A stretch of DNA of 64,000 nucleotides from the NCBI GenBank assembly GCA_016712745.1, contig JADJQN010000004.1, positions 62,001 through 126,000 of the forward strand, written 5' to 3'. The notes under the pieces are model-generated. The model saw only the letters and a list, made by a program, of their open reading frames with translations, searched no databases and was not told the origin of the DNA. The position numbers and the translations under genes were made by a program. This document shows, one piece after another, positions 9,601 through 17,812 of this stretch (its first letter is position 1; every line of letters begins with the position of its first letter). This DNA is from Sandaracinaceae bacterium. Its GTDB lineage: Bacteria > Myxococcota_A > Polyangia > Polyangiales > JADJQN01.

Positions 9601-9641
9601 GCTGGGACCGCGCATCGACAGAACGCCGCTCGCAGTTCTGA
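6609..9641 (+). CDS. Zinc-ribbon Ser/Thr protein kinase with NTPase and TPR modules
   Basis: A 1010-residue cytoplasmic protein. Residues 8-28 form a zinc ribbon (CHQC..CARC). A kinase domain follows at about 38-315 with GVGGMGRVYRAEH (glycine loop), IVHRDLKPEN (catalytic loop) and DFGLAK. A second zinc ribbon (CPQCGHNN..CGDCG) sits at about 335-355. Then comes an AAA-type NTPase at about 390-650, with Walker A GESGIGKT and a Walker B-like VVLIVDD. The last ~300 residues are TPR-like. The layout resembles kinase-linked predicted-ATPase regulators common in myxobacteria. The start may be ATG 6609 or GTG 6621. Targets are unknown. Confidence 0.92.
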   Translation: MIRAVRSCHQCNAPLKESDRFCARCGSAITSMQEATRDPLIGRTLGGAYVVLEIIGVGGMGRVYRAEHSMLGRTVAIKVVHPHLLGDEQSVARFYTEARAASRLNHPNSVGIIDFGRSEDGMLYLVMEYLRGKDLAIIMQEEGPLPFPRVVSIMVSVLAALQEAHLLGIVHRDLKPENVIIDRQRNGVDATKVVDFGLAKIAGGTTRSTSITSPGLVCGTPDYMAPEQGRGDEVDGRGDLYAMGVMLYELLADRLPYTADTPPALVLKHMTEPVPDPRAAAPQRAIPLALADIAMRAMQKDAKDRFQTADEMSQALLRWQGSMRNARGAEIICPQCGHNNPPNTRFCGDCGLRFGSLQPMRSVTQAPPPPNSVPVLTPPRSALVGRKTELTELARWRELASQGLMRVHLVGESGIGKTRLLAQLASIATQNGDVVAAAGPHPSGAPAPYFAIEALVLALLGVDAGELRMLTAKDGIFTDSISRAGVAELIQPAGLLGTDGRSRAAAVAETLAIAIIQASKRASTGRVVLIVDDLPLCDGLTKAVLQRLTHLSERLPALLATSGTRNLSGEAGDGVATLPMHGFTTAEAEEYLLGTVGPYGHSASPERTYLPLYVEQLRALGLGVGPEEPAFPRLADAILQRIERLDVSSRRLLQAVAVLGERCQLNTLVEIMDGRELDAIDRLANDHLITLDDEQVVITHPFIRDVVEASIPAEARKVLHARALEIESTAGAPLEVRAEHAFRAGELVSALVLHERMGDDALERGDASTAVLGYRRGLELARRALLDTGDDNLDRAIGTFSRKLGDALERSGEPAGADGVVREALDLAGRDTIERARMLLVLGRVAFRRERRRDAVRLLGEALEIATRRGDRVCAAEAQLALARVRREEGDHIGAANALQRAVELFQEAGAPLALQASSLVELAEALAEVGDVEEATRQLDRACRMAIEADLPAVAATALGTLATVDELADRSAQAAQRYRDAALLAAKAGDAEARDRWDRASTERRSQF

Positions 9642-9776
9642 TTGCGACCCGACGTGTAGGGAGATGTAACTTCGTCATACATCGCCTATTTATTTAGCGA
9701 ACTCGACTTGCCCAGTGCAGACGCGCTGATAGGCTGCCGGGCGCTTGGGTTTGCTTTCGGGGGCGGGAGTACGTGC

Positions 9777-11639
9777 ATGCATTCAATTCGAATTGCGTCT
9801 TCGCTTTTGTCTTTGTCGCTGGTGCTGTGTTCGGTTGGTTGCACGTTCGAGCAAGCACATGTGGGTCGCGCTCAAGGTTCGGTCGCCGGGGGCACGCGCG
9901 AGTTGGGCGAGCCGGCAGTCGTCAGCATCTACGACTTTCAACGAGGCGCGTTGTGCAGCGGCACCCTGATCGCACCCCGCGTGGTTCTCACCGCCAAGCA
10001 CTGTGTTCAAGACTCCGACGAAGCGGCGCCGGATGACCCGCAATACTTCGTCGTGGGCATTGGCAACGATGCGCAGCGCGCGACCGAATCTCTTCGCGTT
10101 CAGACAGTTCGCACGACACCTGGGGTCTATCAGTCGGGACGTTTTGGATTGAGTGGCGCGCTCGTGGGCGTTGACGTTGCGGTGCTCACGCTCGTTACCG
10201 GGACCACCGTCACTCCCAAAGAAATTCGTCGCGACGCCGCCACGGATCAGATTGGCTCGACTGTTACGGTGATCGGCTTCGGTGAAACGCCGGCCGGCGA
10301 CGTCGGTCTCAAATACATCGGTTACGATGTTATTTCAGGCATCACAGGGAACGTCATCTATTCGGGCTCATCGGTCTGCGAAGGCGATTCGGGCGGACCG
10401 ATGATTGAAGCGGATGGCCGCGTCATCGGTGTCGCATCGTTCGGCAACGGTTCGTGCGGAACCGGCTATACGGGCCACAATACCTTGCCGCCTTTCCTCG
10501 ACATGATTGACGAGGCGGTACGCGAGTCGGGCTCGTGCGTGAACGACGGCGCGGAGCGATGCGACGGCTTTGACAACGATTGCAACGGCCAAGTCGACGA
10601 GACCTGCACTGCCCTTGGCAATCCATGCGAGTCAGATGACGAATGTGTCGGCGGTAATTGCCGCCTGACGCCCGACGGGCAAATCTGCACTCAACTCTGC
10701 AGTCCGCTCCGCCCGAGCGTGGGTTGTCCTACTGGGTTGTACTGCACCGCTTCGGAAGGTTGCGACGGCGTGTGCGTGCTCGGTGAAGCTCCCGCCGAGG
10801 GCGTAGCGCTCGAAATCGGTGAGGCATGTACCGATGATACGCAATGCGCATCTCTCTTCTGTCGAGATCCGGGGGATGGCGCACGTCGCTGTCTCGAACC
10901 GTGTCAGGCGGGCGAGGGCATGTGCTTGGACGGCGAAGCCTGCGCCGCTTATGAAGGCGAGTGCAACGCATGTGTACCCGAGGCGCTCGTGCCCATTGCG
11001 CGCAACTTGGGCGAGGCGTGCGACGCTAACGAAGACTGTGCCGACGGCAACTGTCTCGACGATCTGGGCGAGCACTACTGCACGACAGAATGCGCGGACG
11101 ACAGCGAATGCCCGTCCACGTTCCATTGCCGTTCCGGGGTTTGCGCGCGCGGCCAACGCGAAGGCGTCGGCGCGAGCTGCTCGGAAAATGACGATTGCGA
11201 TTCACCAGGCTTCTGCGCCTCGCGCGGCAATGCGCATTGGTGCACCGAGTTCTGCCCCAATGGCGACGAATGCCCTCTGGGCTTCGAATGCGTCGCCGTC
11301 GGGACCGCTCAGCTTTGCGCACCGACCTCGCGTCTTGTCGGCGAGTCGTGCGCGGACAACGACGAGTGCGTGAGTGGCGTTTGCTCGGGCGACGCGTCCG
11401 GGATGTTCTGCACACGCGCATGCAGCGCCGACAACCCGTGCACTACCGGCTTTGCGTGCGTGCGTGATGAGAGCGGGTCCACTCGCTGCGAGCCGCCAGC
11501 AACGGAAACCGCACCCGGTGGCGTTAGTGGCGGGGGCTGCACGGTAAGCGGCGCATCTACCTCGACCGCAAAGCCGATCCTCCTCGCCTTCCTCGGTCTG
11601 ATGGCGCTCTTTCTGGTTTGGCGCAGGGAGCGCCGCTGA
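9777..11639 (+). CDS. Trypsin-like lipoprotein protease with Cys-rich repeats and MYXO-CTERM-like tail
   Basis: The chosen start is ATG 9777, which has a GGAG ribosome site and gives a lipoprotein-type signal (SLSLVLCSVGC). A TTG 69 bp upstream is less likely. Residues ~30-250 form a chymotrypsin-fold protease with His (LTAKHC), Asp (VDVAVLTL) and Ser (CEGDSGGP) all present. Next is a MopE-like Asn/Asp motif (CDGFDNDCNG), then roughly 280 residues of Cys-rich EGF-like modules. The C-terminus has a Cys, one helix (ILLAFLGLMALFLV) and RRERR, as in MYXO-CTERM sorting tails. It probably acts on the cell surface or outside the cell. The next gene overlaps it (TGATG) and is a paralogue. Confidence 0.9.
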   Translation: MHSIRIASSLLSLSLVLCSVGCTFEQAHVGRAQGSVAGGTRELGEPAVVSIYDFQRGALCSGTLIAPRVVLTAKHCVQDSDEAAPDDPQYFVVGIGNDAQRATESLRVQTVRTTPGVYQSGRFGLSGALVGVDVAVLTLVTGTTVTPKEIRRDAATDQIGSTVTVIGFGETPAGDVGLKYIGYDVISGITGNVIYSGSSVCEGDSGGPMIEADGRVIGVASFGNGSCGTGYTGHNTLPPFLDMIDEAVRESGSCVNDGAERCDGFDNDCNGQVDETCTALGNPCESDDECVGGNCRLTPDGQICTQLCSPLRPSVGCPTGLYCTASEGCDGVCVLGEAPAEGVALEIGEACTDDTQCASLFCRDPGDGARRCLEPCQAGEGMCLDGEACAAYEGECNACVPEALVPIARNLGEACDANEDCADGNCLDDLGEHYCTTECADDSECPSTFHCRSGVCARGQREGVGASCSENDDCDSPGFCASRGNAHWCTEFCPNGDECPLGFECVAVGTAQLCAPTSRLVGESCADNDECVSGVCSGDASGMFCTRACSADNPCTTGFACVRDESGSTRCEPPATETAPGGVSGGGCTVSGASTSTAKPILLAFLGLMALFLVWRRERR

Positions 11640-13459
11640 TGTTGCGCGGGTTGGGTTATGCGCTAGCCACGGTTCTCGTGGCGGGATGCTTCGCTGCGCC
11701 GGCGCCGTACAGCGACCGTGCGCACGGTGAAATTGTCGGCGGCGTTCGCGATACGACGATGCAAGGCGTCGTGTACCTTCTCAACTACGAAGAGGGTGGT
11801 ACCTGCACGGGCTCGCTCATCGCGCCGCGCGTTGTGCTCACCGCGAAGCATTGCGTGCAAGGCCGCGGAAGCTTCGCCGCGCCTGCGGACTCAATCGTGG
11901 TCTACATCGGCAACTCGGATCGATCCTTCAGCGAGATGCACTACGTCTCTGAAGTTCGCGTGGCGGACGGATGCTGGGGCTGCGGCGATCCCGTGGACAT
12001 CGCCCTTTTGATTTTGAACTCACCCGCAACGCCGGCACCTATCCCCTACGCGCGCAACTCCGCATCGTCGGTGGTGGGACAAACGATCACGGCCGTTGGT
12101 TTTGGACAAACGCCGGGCGGTTCGTCAGGTACGAAGTACCGAACCACAGCTGTCGTTCAAGGCCTTCGCAACGGATACCTCTTTGTTCCGCCGACGGTAT
12201 GCCCTGGCGATTCTGGCGGTCCGGCCATCGGCCCGGACGGTCAAATCTACGGAGTGGCATCGTTCATCTACTCGGAAACCGGAGCTCCGGTGGCATGTGG
12301 AACTTCGCCTGGCGCCTACAACGTAGTTCAGTACGAGCTTGCGCTGATCGATCAGGCCGTGACGGATTCCGGCGCGTGTGTCGCGGGCGGCGACGAAATA
12401 TGTGATGGCATCGACAACAACTGCGATGAGGTTATCGATGATGGATGTGTATCGCCGGGCGGCGAATGCAGCACCGACGATCAATGCACGACGCAGCTTT
12501 GCAGCGACACCTCGATCGGTCGCGTGTGCACCAAACCGTGCGATCCGCTTACGCCTTACATTGGCTGCGCCATCGGCAGCTTCTGCGAGCGCACCGATGC
12601 ATGCAACGGCCTGTGCATTCCGGGTTCGGCGGGTGCTGCGGCTGTTGGTGATGAGTGCGAAGCGTCGACCGATTGTGCTTCGTTGCTTTGCGCCGATCCG
12701 GGAGATGGACGCCGCCGCTGCGTCCGCGCTTGTCAGGGTGACAGCGGTCTGTGCGCCGCAGGCCTTGCGTGCGCTGCATATCCGAGCGAATGCGGCGCAT
12801 GCGTCGATCCGTCGATCCTCGGAGGAGCACGCTACCTGGGTGAGCCGTGCAGCGATAACGCACAGTGCGATACCGGTATTTGCATCGAGAGCGAAGGCGC
12901 CAAGATGTGCTCACGCGCATGCACCGACAACGTTGCGTGCGGCGAAGGCTTCCGTTGTCACGAAGGCAATTGCGAGCGAGGCGCACCCGAAGGCGTCGGC
13001 GGCATCTGCCGTGACACCAGCGACTGCGCAGCCCCCGGCGCATGTGCCCAACGGGGGGAAACACATTTTTGCACGGTACGCTGTGTGGCAGGCACCGACT
13101 GTCCGTCGGGCTTCGAGTGTAGCGCCGTCGGCGCAGCGTCAGTCTGCACGCCATCGCTTGCCTTGCTGGGAGAGACATGCTCGGCGAACGACGAGTGCAC
13201 AACCGGGATTTGCGAATTTACATCCGGCGTTTGCACACGCTTGTGCGATACCAACGCTCCGTGCTCGACGGGCTTTACCTGTCGGGCGACGGCGGACGGG
13301 GTTCTCTCCGTTTGTTCGCCAACAGCCGCGCCCGCCCCACCTCGCGATGGTGGTTGCCAAGTCGCCGCAAGTTCACAGCGCGGCGCTCCGCTGTGGCTTG
13401 GCGCGTTCGCGCTAGTCCTAGCGATCTGGGCTCATCGCCGGCGACGTAGCGCGATCTAG
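11639..13459 (+). CDS. Second trypsin-like lipoprotein protease, tandem paralogue
   Basis: ATG 11639 overlaps the stop of the upstream protease gene and begins a clear lipoprotein signal (LATVLVAGC). The protease domain has LTAKHC, VDIALLIL and CPGDSGGP, so the His-Asp-Ser triad is intact. A MopE-like motif (CDGIDNNCDE) and EGF-like Cys-rich modules follow in the same order as in the neighbour. The tail is GGC, a hydrophobic helix and RRRR, MYXO-CTERM-like. The shared domain order and local identity (LIAPRVVLTAKHCVQ) show a tandem duplication. Substrate specificity is unknown; the pair is probably co-transcribed with the next lipoprotein, tsaD and the cystathionine synthase gene. Confidence 0.9.
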   Translation: MLRGLGYALATVLVAGCFAAPAPYSDRAHGEIVGGVRDTTMQGVVYLLNYEEGGTCTGSLIAPRVVLTAKHCVQGRGSFAAPADSIVVYIGNSDRSFSEMHYVSEVRVADGCWGCGDPVDIALLILNSPATPAPIPYARNSASSVVGQTITAVGFGQTPGGSSGTKYRTTAVVQGLRNGYLFVPPTVCPGDSGGPAIGPDGQIYGVASFIYSETGAPVACGTSPGAYNVVQYELALIDQAVTDSGACVAGGDEICDGIDNNCDEVIDDGCVSPGGECSTDDQCTTQLCSDTSIGRVCTKPCDPLTPYIGCAIGSFCERTDACNGLCIPGSAGAAAVGDECEASTDCASLLCADPGDGRRRCVRACQGDSGLCAAGLACAAYPSECGACVDPSILGGARYLGEPCSDNAQCDTGICIESEGAKMCSRACTDNVACGEGFRCHEGNCERGAPEGVGGICRDTSDCAAPGACAQRGETHFCTVRCVAGTDCPSGFECSAVGAASVCTPSLALLGETCSANDECTTGICEFTSGVCTRLCDTNAPCSTGFTCRATADGVLSVCSPTAAPAPPRDGGCQVAASSQRGAPLWLGAFALVLAIWAHRRRRSAI

Positions 13460-13471
13460 AACGCGTGCGCT

Positions 13472-14116
13472 ATGCTGCGCGTCGTGCTCTCTCGCCCACA
13501 CATCACGATCGCGATGGCCTGCATCCTGCTCGCGGCCTGTCACACGGCGGCGGATCTTGGCGCGTCGTCGGGTCGCTTATGCTCGGGCGGAGTCATAGGA
13601 AGTGATGTGAGTTTTATTCGTCGTGGCTTCTGCCCGGGCAGCACTCTCGAGATAGCTTTTGCGCCCAACATTCCCGCCGCCTGGAACTGTCCGCCAATCA
13701 GCGGTCTCTTCGACGCCGTTATAAGCACGCACGACGGCACGGCACGGCCCGCAGAATCGCAGGCCTTTCACTGCGCGCCACTTCGCGTCGTAGCGCCCCT
13801 TGAGCACGACTCCCTATCGAGCTTTACATTTCCCGGTGGCAACCGCGTTCAGAGCACCATCTACTCGGTCTCGCGCACCGACTTGCCGAACGAATGTAGC
13901 GACGCGCCCGCGATGTGCTCGTCTGTGCCGACAAGCTGTTTCCAATCGTCGCCTGGGCAGGACGCCTTCGCGTTCGTCTCGCTGATGGAGGATGGCATCG
14001 TCGAAGTGCGTTTGCTTTCGGGCAACGGAACCGACTCTGATGAAAGTGGCTGCGGCGACATAAGCCGCCCCATCTCGCCTCATCTCTTTGGTGTCTTTTC
14101 GCTGACGTGCGAGTGA
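13472..14116 (+). CDS. Cys-rich lipoprotein
   Basis: A 214-residue protein with lipoprotein signal MACILLAAC (Cys near residue 23). The mature part has about a dozen Cys, which suggests disulfides in an exported protein. No domain is recognised. It begins 12 bp after the second protease gene and ends directly before tsaD, so it is part of the same transcription unit. Function unknown. Confidence 0.75.
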   Translation: MLRVVLSRPHITIAMACILLAACHTAADLGASSGRLCSGGVIGSDVSFIRRGFCPGSTLEIAFAPNIPAAWNCPPISGLFDAVISTHDGTARPAESQAFHCAPLRVVAPLEHDSLSSFTFPGGNRVQSTIYSVSRTDLPNECSDAPAMCSSVPTSCFQSSPGQDAFAFVSLMEDGIVEVRLLSGNGTDSDESGCGDISRPISPHLFGVFSLTCE

Positions 14117-14119
14117 TTG

Positions 14120-15157
14120 GTGCACGTTCTTGGCATCGAATCCTCTTGCGATGAAACCGCAGCGTCGGTTGTCACGCTCAATGGCGATGTCCTTTCGGAT
14201 GTCGTCGCAAGTCAGGTCGAAGTGCATACGCCCTACGGCGGCGTGGTCCCGGAGCTTGCGTCGCGCGCGCATTTGCATGCCATCGTTCCGGTGATTGAAG
14301 AAGCCGTCGCTGCTCTACCGCGCGGCTTTGACGACGTCGATGCTATCGCGGTCACGAACGGGCCCGGCCTCGTCGGTGCGCTGTTCGTGGGCGTTCAGAC
14401 CGCCAAAGCGCTAGCGTTCGCGCGGAATCTGCCTTTGGTTGGCGTCGATCACCTGGTTGGCCATCTGCTCGCCGTGCATCTGCGGCGCGCCAACGAGAGC
14501 GAAGCGAAACCCGACTATCCCTACGTTGCGCTTCTTGCGAGCGGCGGACATACGGCGCTCTACGAAGTGAAGAGCCCTTTCGACATCACGATGATAGGTC
14601 AAACGCGCGACGATGCGGCGGGAGAAGCGTTCGACAAAGTTGCCAAGCTCATCGGGCTTGGTTATCCCGGCGGGCCTCTCGTCGATGCGCTCGCGGCCAA
14701 AGGTGATCCCAAGAGCATCGTCTTGCCACGTCCGATGATCGGCAAGAAGGGTCTCGAGTTTAGCTTTTCAGGATTGAAAACGGCCGTTGCGCAATGGGTC
14801 GCTAGAAATGGAAAGCCCACAAGCGAATCGGTCAGAGCTGACCTTTGCGCTTCGTTTCAAGCGGTCCTTGTCGAAGCACTTGTGACGAAGAGCGTTGCTG
14901 CATGCGAGGCGTATCAGACAAGGCGCCTTGTCCTTGCCGGAGGCGTCGCCGCAAATCGGGGGTTGCGCGAGCGAGCGAAAGCGTCATGCGACGCGGCGGG
15001 CATAACTCTTTATGTCCCGGCCATGGCGTCGTGTACGGACAACGCGGCCATGATCGCATACACGGGCGCGCAGCTATTTCATGCGGGAAAAAGAGATGAC
15101 GCATCGCTCTCGGTCTACGGACGAAGACCGGACGTGCGTCGCGGCAAGATCGTGTAA
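14120..15157 (+). CDS. tsaD: tRNA N6-threonylcarbamoyladenosine transferase TsaD
   Basis: TsaD transfers the threonylcarbamoyl group from TC-AMP to A37 of ANN-decoding tRNAs, together with TsaB and TsaE. The family signature VLGIESSCDETAASV opens the protein, ASRAHLHAIVP and HLVGHLLAVHL supply metal-binding His residues, and CTDNAAMIAYTG ends the ATP-grasp-like core. Length (~345) is normal. GTG 14120 is preferred because it puts the signature at the N-terminus; TTG 14117 is one codon upstream. It follows the lipoprotein gene with almost no spacer. Confidence 0.96.
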   Translation: MHVLGIESSCDETAASVVTLNGDVLSDVVASQVEVHTPYGGVVPELASRAHLHAIVPVIEEAVAALPRGFDDVDAIAVTNGPGLVGALFVGVQTAKALAFARNLPLVGVDHLVGHLLAVHLRRANESEAKPDYPYVALLASGGHTALYEVKSPFDITMIGQTRDDAAGEAFDKVAKLIGLGYPGGPLVDALAAKGDPKSIVLPRPMIGKKGLEFSFSGLKTAVAQWVARNGKPTSESVRADLCASFQAVLVEALVTKSVAACEAYQTRRLVLAGGVAANRGLRERAKASCDAAGITLYVPAMASCTDNAAMIAYTGAQLFHAGKRDDASLSVYGRRPDVRRGKIV

Positions 15158-15179
15158 AGTCCCCGAAAGAGGTTTGACC

Positions 15180-16553
15180 ATGATGCGCGGTGCGGTTGCA
15201 AATATCATTGAGGCCATCGGCAATACGCCGCTCGTCAAGCTGAACAAGATGGCGGCTGACGTTGCTGCCGACATCTATGTGAAGTGTGAGTACTTGAATC
15301 CTGCGGGCTCGATGAAGGACCGCATGACCAAGCACATCGTGGACATGGCTGAAAAGCGCGGCGAGCTAAAACCTGGCGGCACCATCATTGAAGCGACCAG
15401 CGGCAACACAGGTGCTGGCCTCGCCATGATCGCAGCGGTGCGCGGCTACAAGTGCATCTTCGTGATGCCCGACAAAATGAGCGTCGAGAAGATTGCTTCC
15501 TTGCGTGCATTCGGAGCGAAAGTTGTGGTTTGTCCCACGGCGGTCGAACCCGAAGACCCTCGGAGCTACTACTCGGTCTCGAGCCGTCTTGCCAAAGAGA
15601 CACCCAATAGCTTCTACGCAAACCAGTACCACAACCTCGACAACCCCGGTGGCCACTACGTCTCGACCGGTCCCGAGCTGTGGGAGCAAACCGGGGGCGA
15701 GATTGACGTCTTCGTCGCGGGCCTCGGCACTGGCGGCACGATCACGGGCACGGGTCGCTATCTCAAAGAAAAGAAGCCGGGGGTTCAGCTGGTCGGCGTC
15801 GATCCTATCGGATCGCTCTTTTACGATTTCGTGAAGACCGGTCGCGTCACCAAGCCCTTCACGTACAAAGTCGAAGGCATTGGCGAAGATTTCTTCCCCT
15901 CGACCATCGATCTCAAGATCTTGAACGAGATCATTCGTGTCGATGACAAAGAGTGCTTCTTGACGACGCGCGATTTGGTACGCACCGAGGGCCTGTACGT
16001 CGGTGGTTCATGCGGCGCGGCGGTGGCCGGCGCACTGAAGTACGCACGTCAGACGCAGAAGAAAGAGAACATTGTTGTTTTGCTTCCCGACGGCGCCGGC
16101 AAATACCTTTCCAAAATCTTCAACGACGATTGGATGCGCGAGAACGGCTTTCTTGAAAGCGATCCTGGGCTTGGCACAGTTGGCGATCTACTTCGCACCA
16201 AGTCGGGCGACATCATCGTTTCGAAATCGACCGATCGCGTGCGCGACGTTATTTCACGCATGAAGCAGCACGGCATCTCGCAGCTACCCGTTCTCTCAGA
16301 CGGTAAGCTCGTGGGCGCAGTGACAGAAGTCGACCTGCTTCGTTACTTGGTGAGCGGCGAGCAATCCCTCGACAACGCCATCGGGCCCATTGTCGAAAGC
16401 AATTACGCTACCGTCACGTCGGAGACGAAAATTGAGCTCGTGCAAAACGTTCTTAACGACGCGCGCATGGCCATCGTCCTCGACGGCGACACCATCACCG
16501 GCCTCATCACCAAAATCGACCTCATCGACTACCTGGCCCGCCGCGCAAGTTAG
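15180..16553 (+). CDS. cbs: Cystathionine beta-synthase with C-terminal CBS-domain pair
   Basis: This PLP enzyme condenses serine with homocysteine to cystathionine (transsulfuration); cysteine synthase is the alternative. ATG 15180 is chosen because AGAGG precedes it and NTPLVKLNK then starts at the usual place. PLP lysine is in AGSMKDRM, the Asn loop is EATSGNTGAG and the phosphate loop is GTGGTITG. Residues about 335-457 hold two CBS motifs (VISRMKQHGISQLPV and a second copy), which in this family bind adenosyl ligands. There is no heme-binding N-terminal extension. The gene follows tsaD by 22 bp. Confidence 0.92.
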   Translation: MMRGAVANIIEAIGNTPLVKLNKMAADVAADIYVKCEYLNPAGSMKDRMTKHIVDMAEKRGELKPGGTIIEATSGNTGAGLAMIAAVRGYKCIFVMPDKMSVEKIASLRAFGAKVVVCPTAVEPEDPRSYYSVSSRLAKETPNSFYANQYHNLDNPGGHYVSTGPELWEQTGGEIDVFVAGLGTGGTITGTGRYLKEKKPGVQLVGVDPIGSLFYDFVKTGRVTKPFTYKVEGIGEDFFPSTIDLKILNEIIRVDDKECFLTTRDLVRTEGLYVGGSCGAAVAGALKYARQTQKKENIVVLLPDGAGKYLSKIFNDDWMRENGFLESDPGLGTVGDLLRTKSGDIIVSKSTDRVRDVISRMKQHGISQLPVLSDGKLVGAVTEVDLLRYLVSGEQSLDNAIGPIVESNYATVTSETKIELVQNVLNDARMAIVLDGDTITGLITKIDLIDYLARRAS

Positions 16554-16570
16554 TTGGGTGGGGTCTATTG

Positions 16571-16689
16571 GGAGGGTTTAACAAGAGGTCAAGAGATCAA
16601 GAGGAAGGCAATTGAAGTTTGAGGTTAGGAGGATCCGCCCCAAAATCCCTGCCTCCCTCTTGATCTCTTGATCTCTTGTGAACCCTGCC
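16571..16689. repeat. Palindromic dispersed element, copy 2
   Basis: Same element type as at 5730: left arm GGAGGGTTTAACAAGAGG.. and right arm ending TCTTGTGAACCCTGCC, about 40 bp each with a few mismatches. The middle contains CCCCAAAATCCCTGCC, also seen in copy 3. It starts 17 bp after the cbs stop codon, a spacing close to copy 1. Confidence 0.82.
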
Positions 16690-16759
16690 TCGAATCTCCC
16701 ATCACACGCGTGGCGGAAGCAACCGTTGGGTGTAGTGGTGCGATACACTGGGGCACGGT

Positions 16760-17809
16760 ATGGCGGGTGAGCGGACAGAAGAGGCGACGCCTAAGAAGCT
16801 GCGCGACGCGCGGAAGAAAGGGCAAGTCGCGAAGAGTCGCGAGCTTGCGACCGCGGGTATTTTGCTTGCGGCACTCGCGGTCGCCGTCGGGGCGAGCGAG
16901 CAAGCCGTTGGCGCATTTCGATCTGTCTTCGGTATTTGCATTTCTGCCATTGAGAACGAGACGTCGCCCATTGTTGCGCTTGAGGCGTCGCTTCATCTCG
17001 CGTGGACGTCGCTCGCCCCGGTGCTCGCAACGCTAATGCTTGCGGCTGCGCTGACGATGTTTGTGCAGGTCGGTCCTCTCTTTACCCCGCAAGCGCTCGC
17101 GCCTTCGTTCGAACGACTCGATGTTCTGAAGGGCATGCAACAGCTCTTCTCGCGCAAGCAGGCGATGGAGCTCGTCAAGTCTATCTTCAAGATCGGCCTG
17201 ATCGGCGTGGTAGTGTTTCTGGTGTTGAAGGCAAGCTCGCGCGGTATCGCATCGCTCGCCGGAAGCAACGCAGCGGCTACTGTGCATGCGATAGAAATCG
17301 TGTTTCACGCTCTCTTTCTGCGTGTGGGGGTCGCCATGCTGGCGATTGCTGCCATCGATGTCCTCTACCAGCGTTGGCAGTTTGCGCGTGATCAGCGCAT
17401 GACCAAAGAAGAAGTCAAACGAGAATACAAAGAGTCCGAAGGCGATCCGCACACGAAGTCGGAGCGCGAACGAGTGCGCCGTGAAATCTTCGCGCACAGC
17501 GTCTTTGAGCAAGTGCGTCGCGCCGATGTCCTTGTCGTCAATCCCACACACCTGGCGGTCGCTTTGCGCTACGACGAAGAGGGTGGCGATGACGCGCCTG
17601 AAGTCCTTGCTAAAGGCCAAGATGATCTCGCTCGCCGTATGATCGAAGTCGCGCGCGAAGCCTCCGTGCCAATCATGCGCGATGTACCCTTGGCGCGAGC
17701 GCTCTACGAGATGGAAAGCGGCGAGCTGATTCCGGAAGCGCTGTACGAAGCGGTGGCAATCGTATTGCAGGCAGCGTGGGCCGAACGCGACGACGAGCAG
17801 GCACGTTGA
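16760..17809 (+). CDS. FlhB/SctU-family type III export apparatus protein
   Basis: FlhB/SctU proteins are the switch component of flagellar and injectisome type III export gates. This 349-residue protein has the family N-terminus (GERTEEATPKKLRDARKKGQ), four membrane helices and a long cytoplasmic linker (KEEVKREYKESEGDPHTK). The autocleavage motif NPTH lies in VVNPTHLAVALRY. No other type III genes are in the window, so this is an isolated copy. The sequence alone does not decide whether it serves a flagellum-like or injectisome-like system; myxobacteria often keep scattered type III genes. It is followed after 3 bp by priA. Confidence 0.93.
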   Translation: MAGERTEEATPKKLRDARKKGQVAKSRELATAGILLAALAVAVGASEQAVGAFRSVFGICISAIENETSPIVALEASLHLAWTSLAPVLATLMLAAALTMFVQVGPLFTPQALAPSFERLDVLKGMQQLFSRKQAMELVKSIFKIGLIGVVVFLVLKASSRGIASLAGSNAAATVHAIEIVFHALFLRVGVAMLAIAAIDVLYQRWQFARDQRMTKEEVKREYKESEGDPHTKSERERVRREIFAHSVFEQVRRADVLVVNPTHLAVALRYDEEGGDDAPEVLAKGQDDLARRMIEVAREASVPIMRDVPLARALYEMESGELIPEALYEAVAIVLQAAWAERDDEQAR

Positions 17810-17812
17810 CCC

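Noticed and set aside
12378..13415. 345-residue plus-strand ORF inside the second protease gene
   Set aside because: Arg/Ala-rich shadow in a different frame of the Cys-rich protease region.
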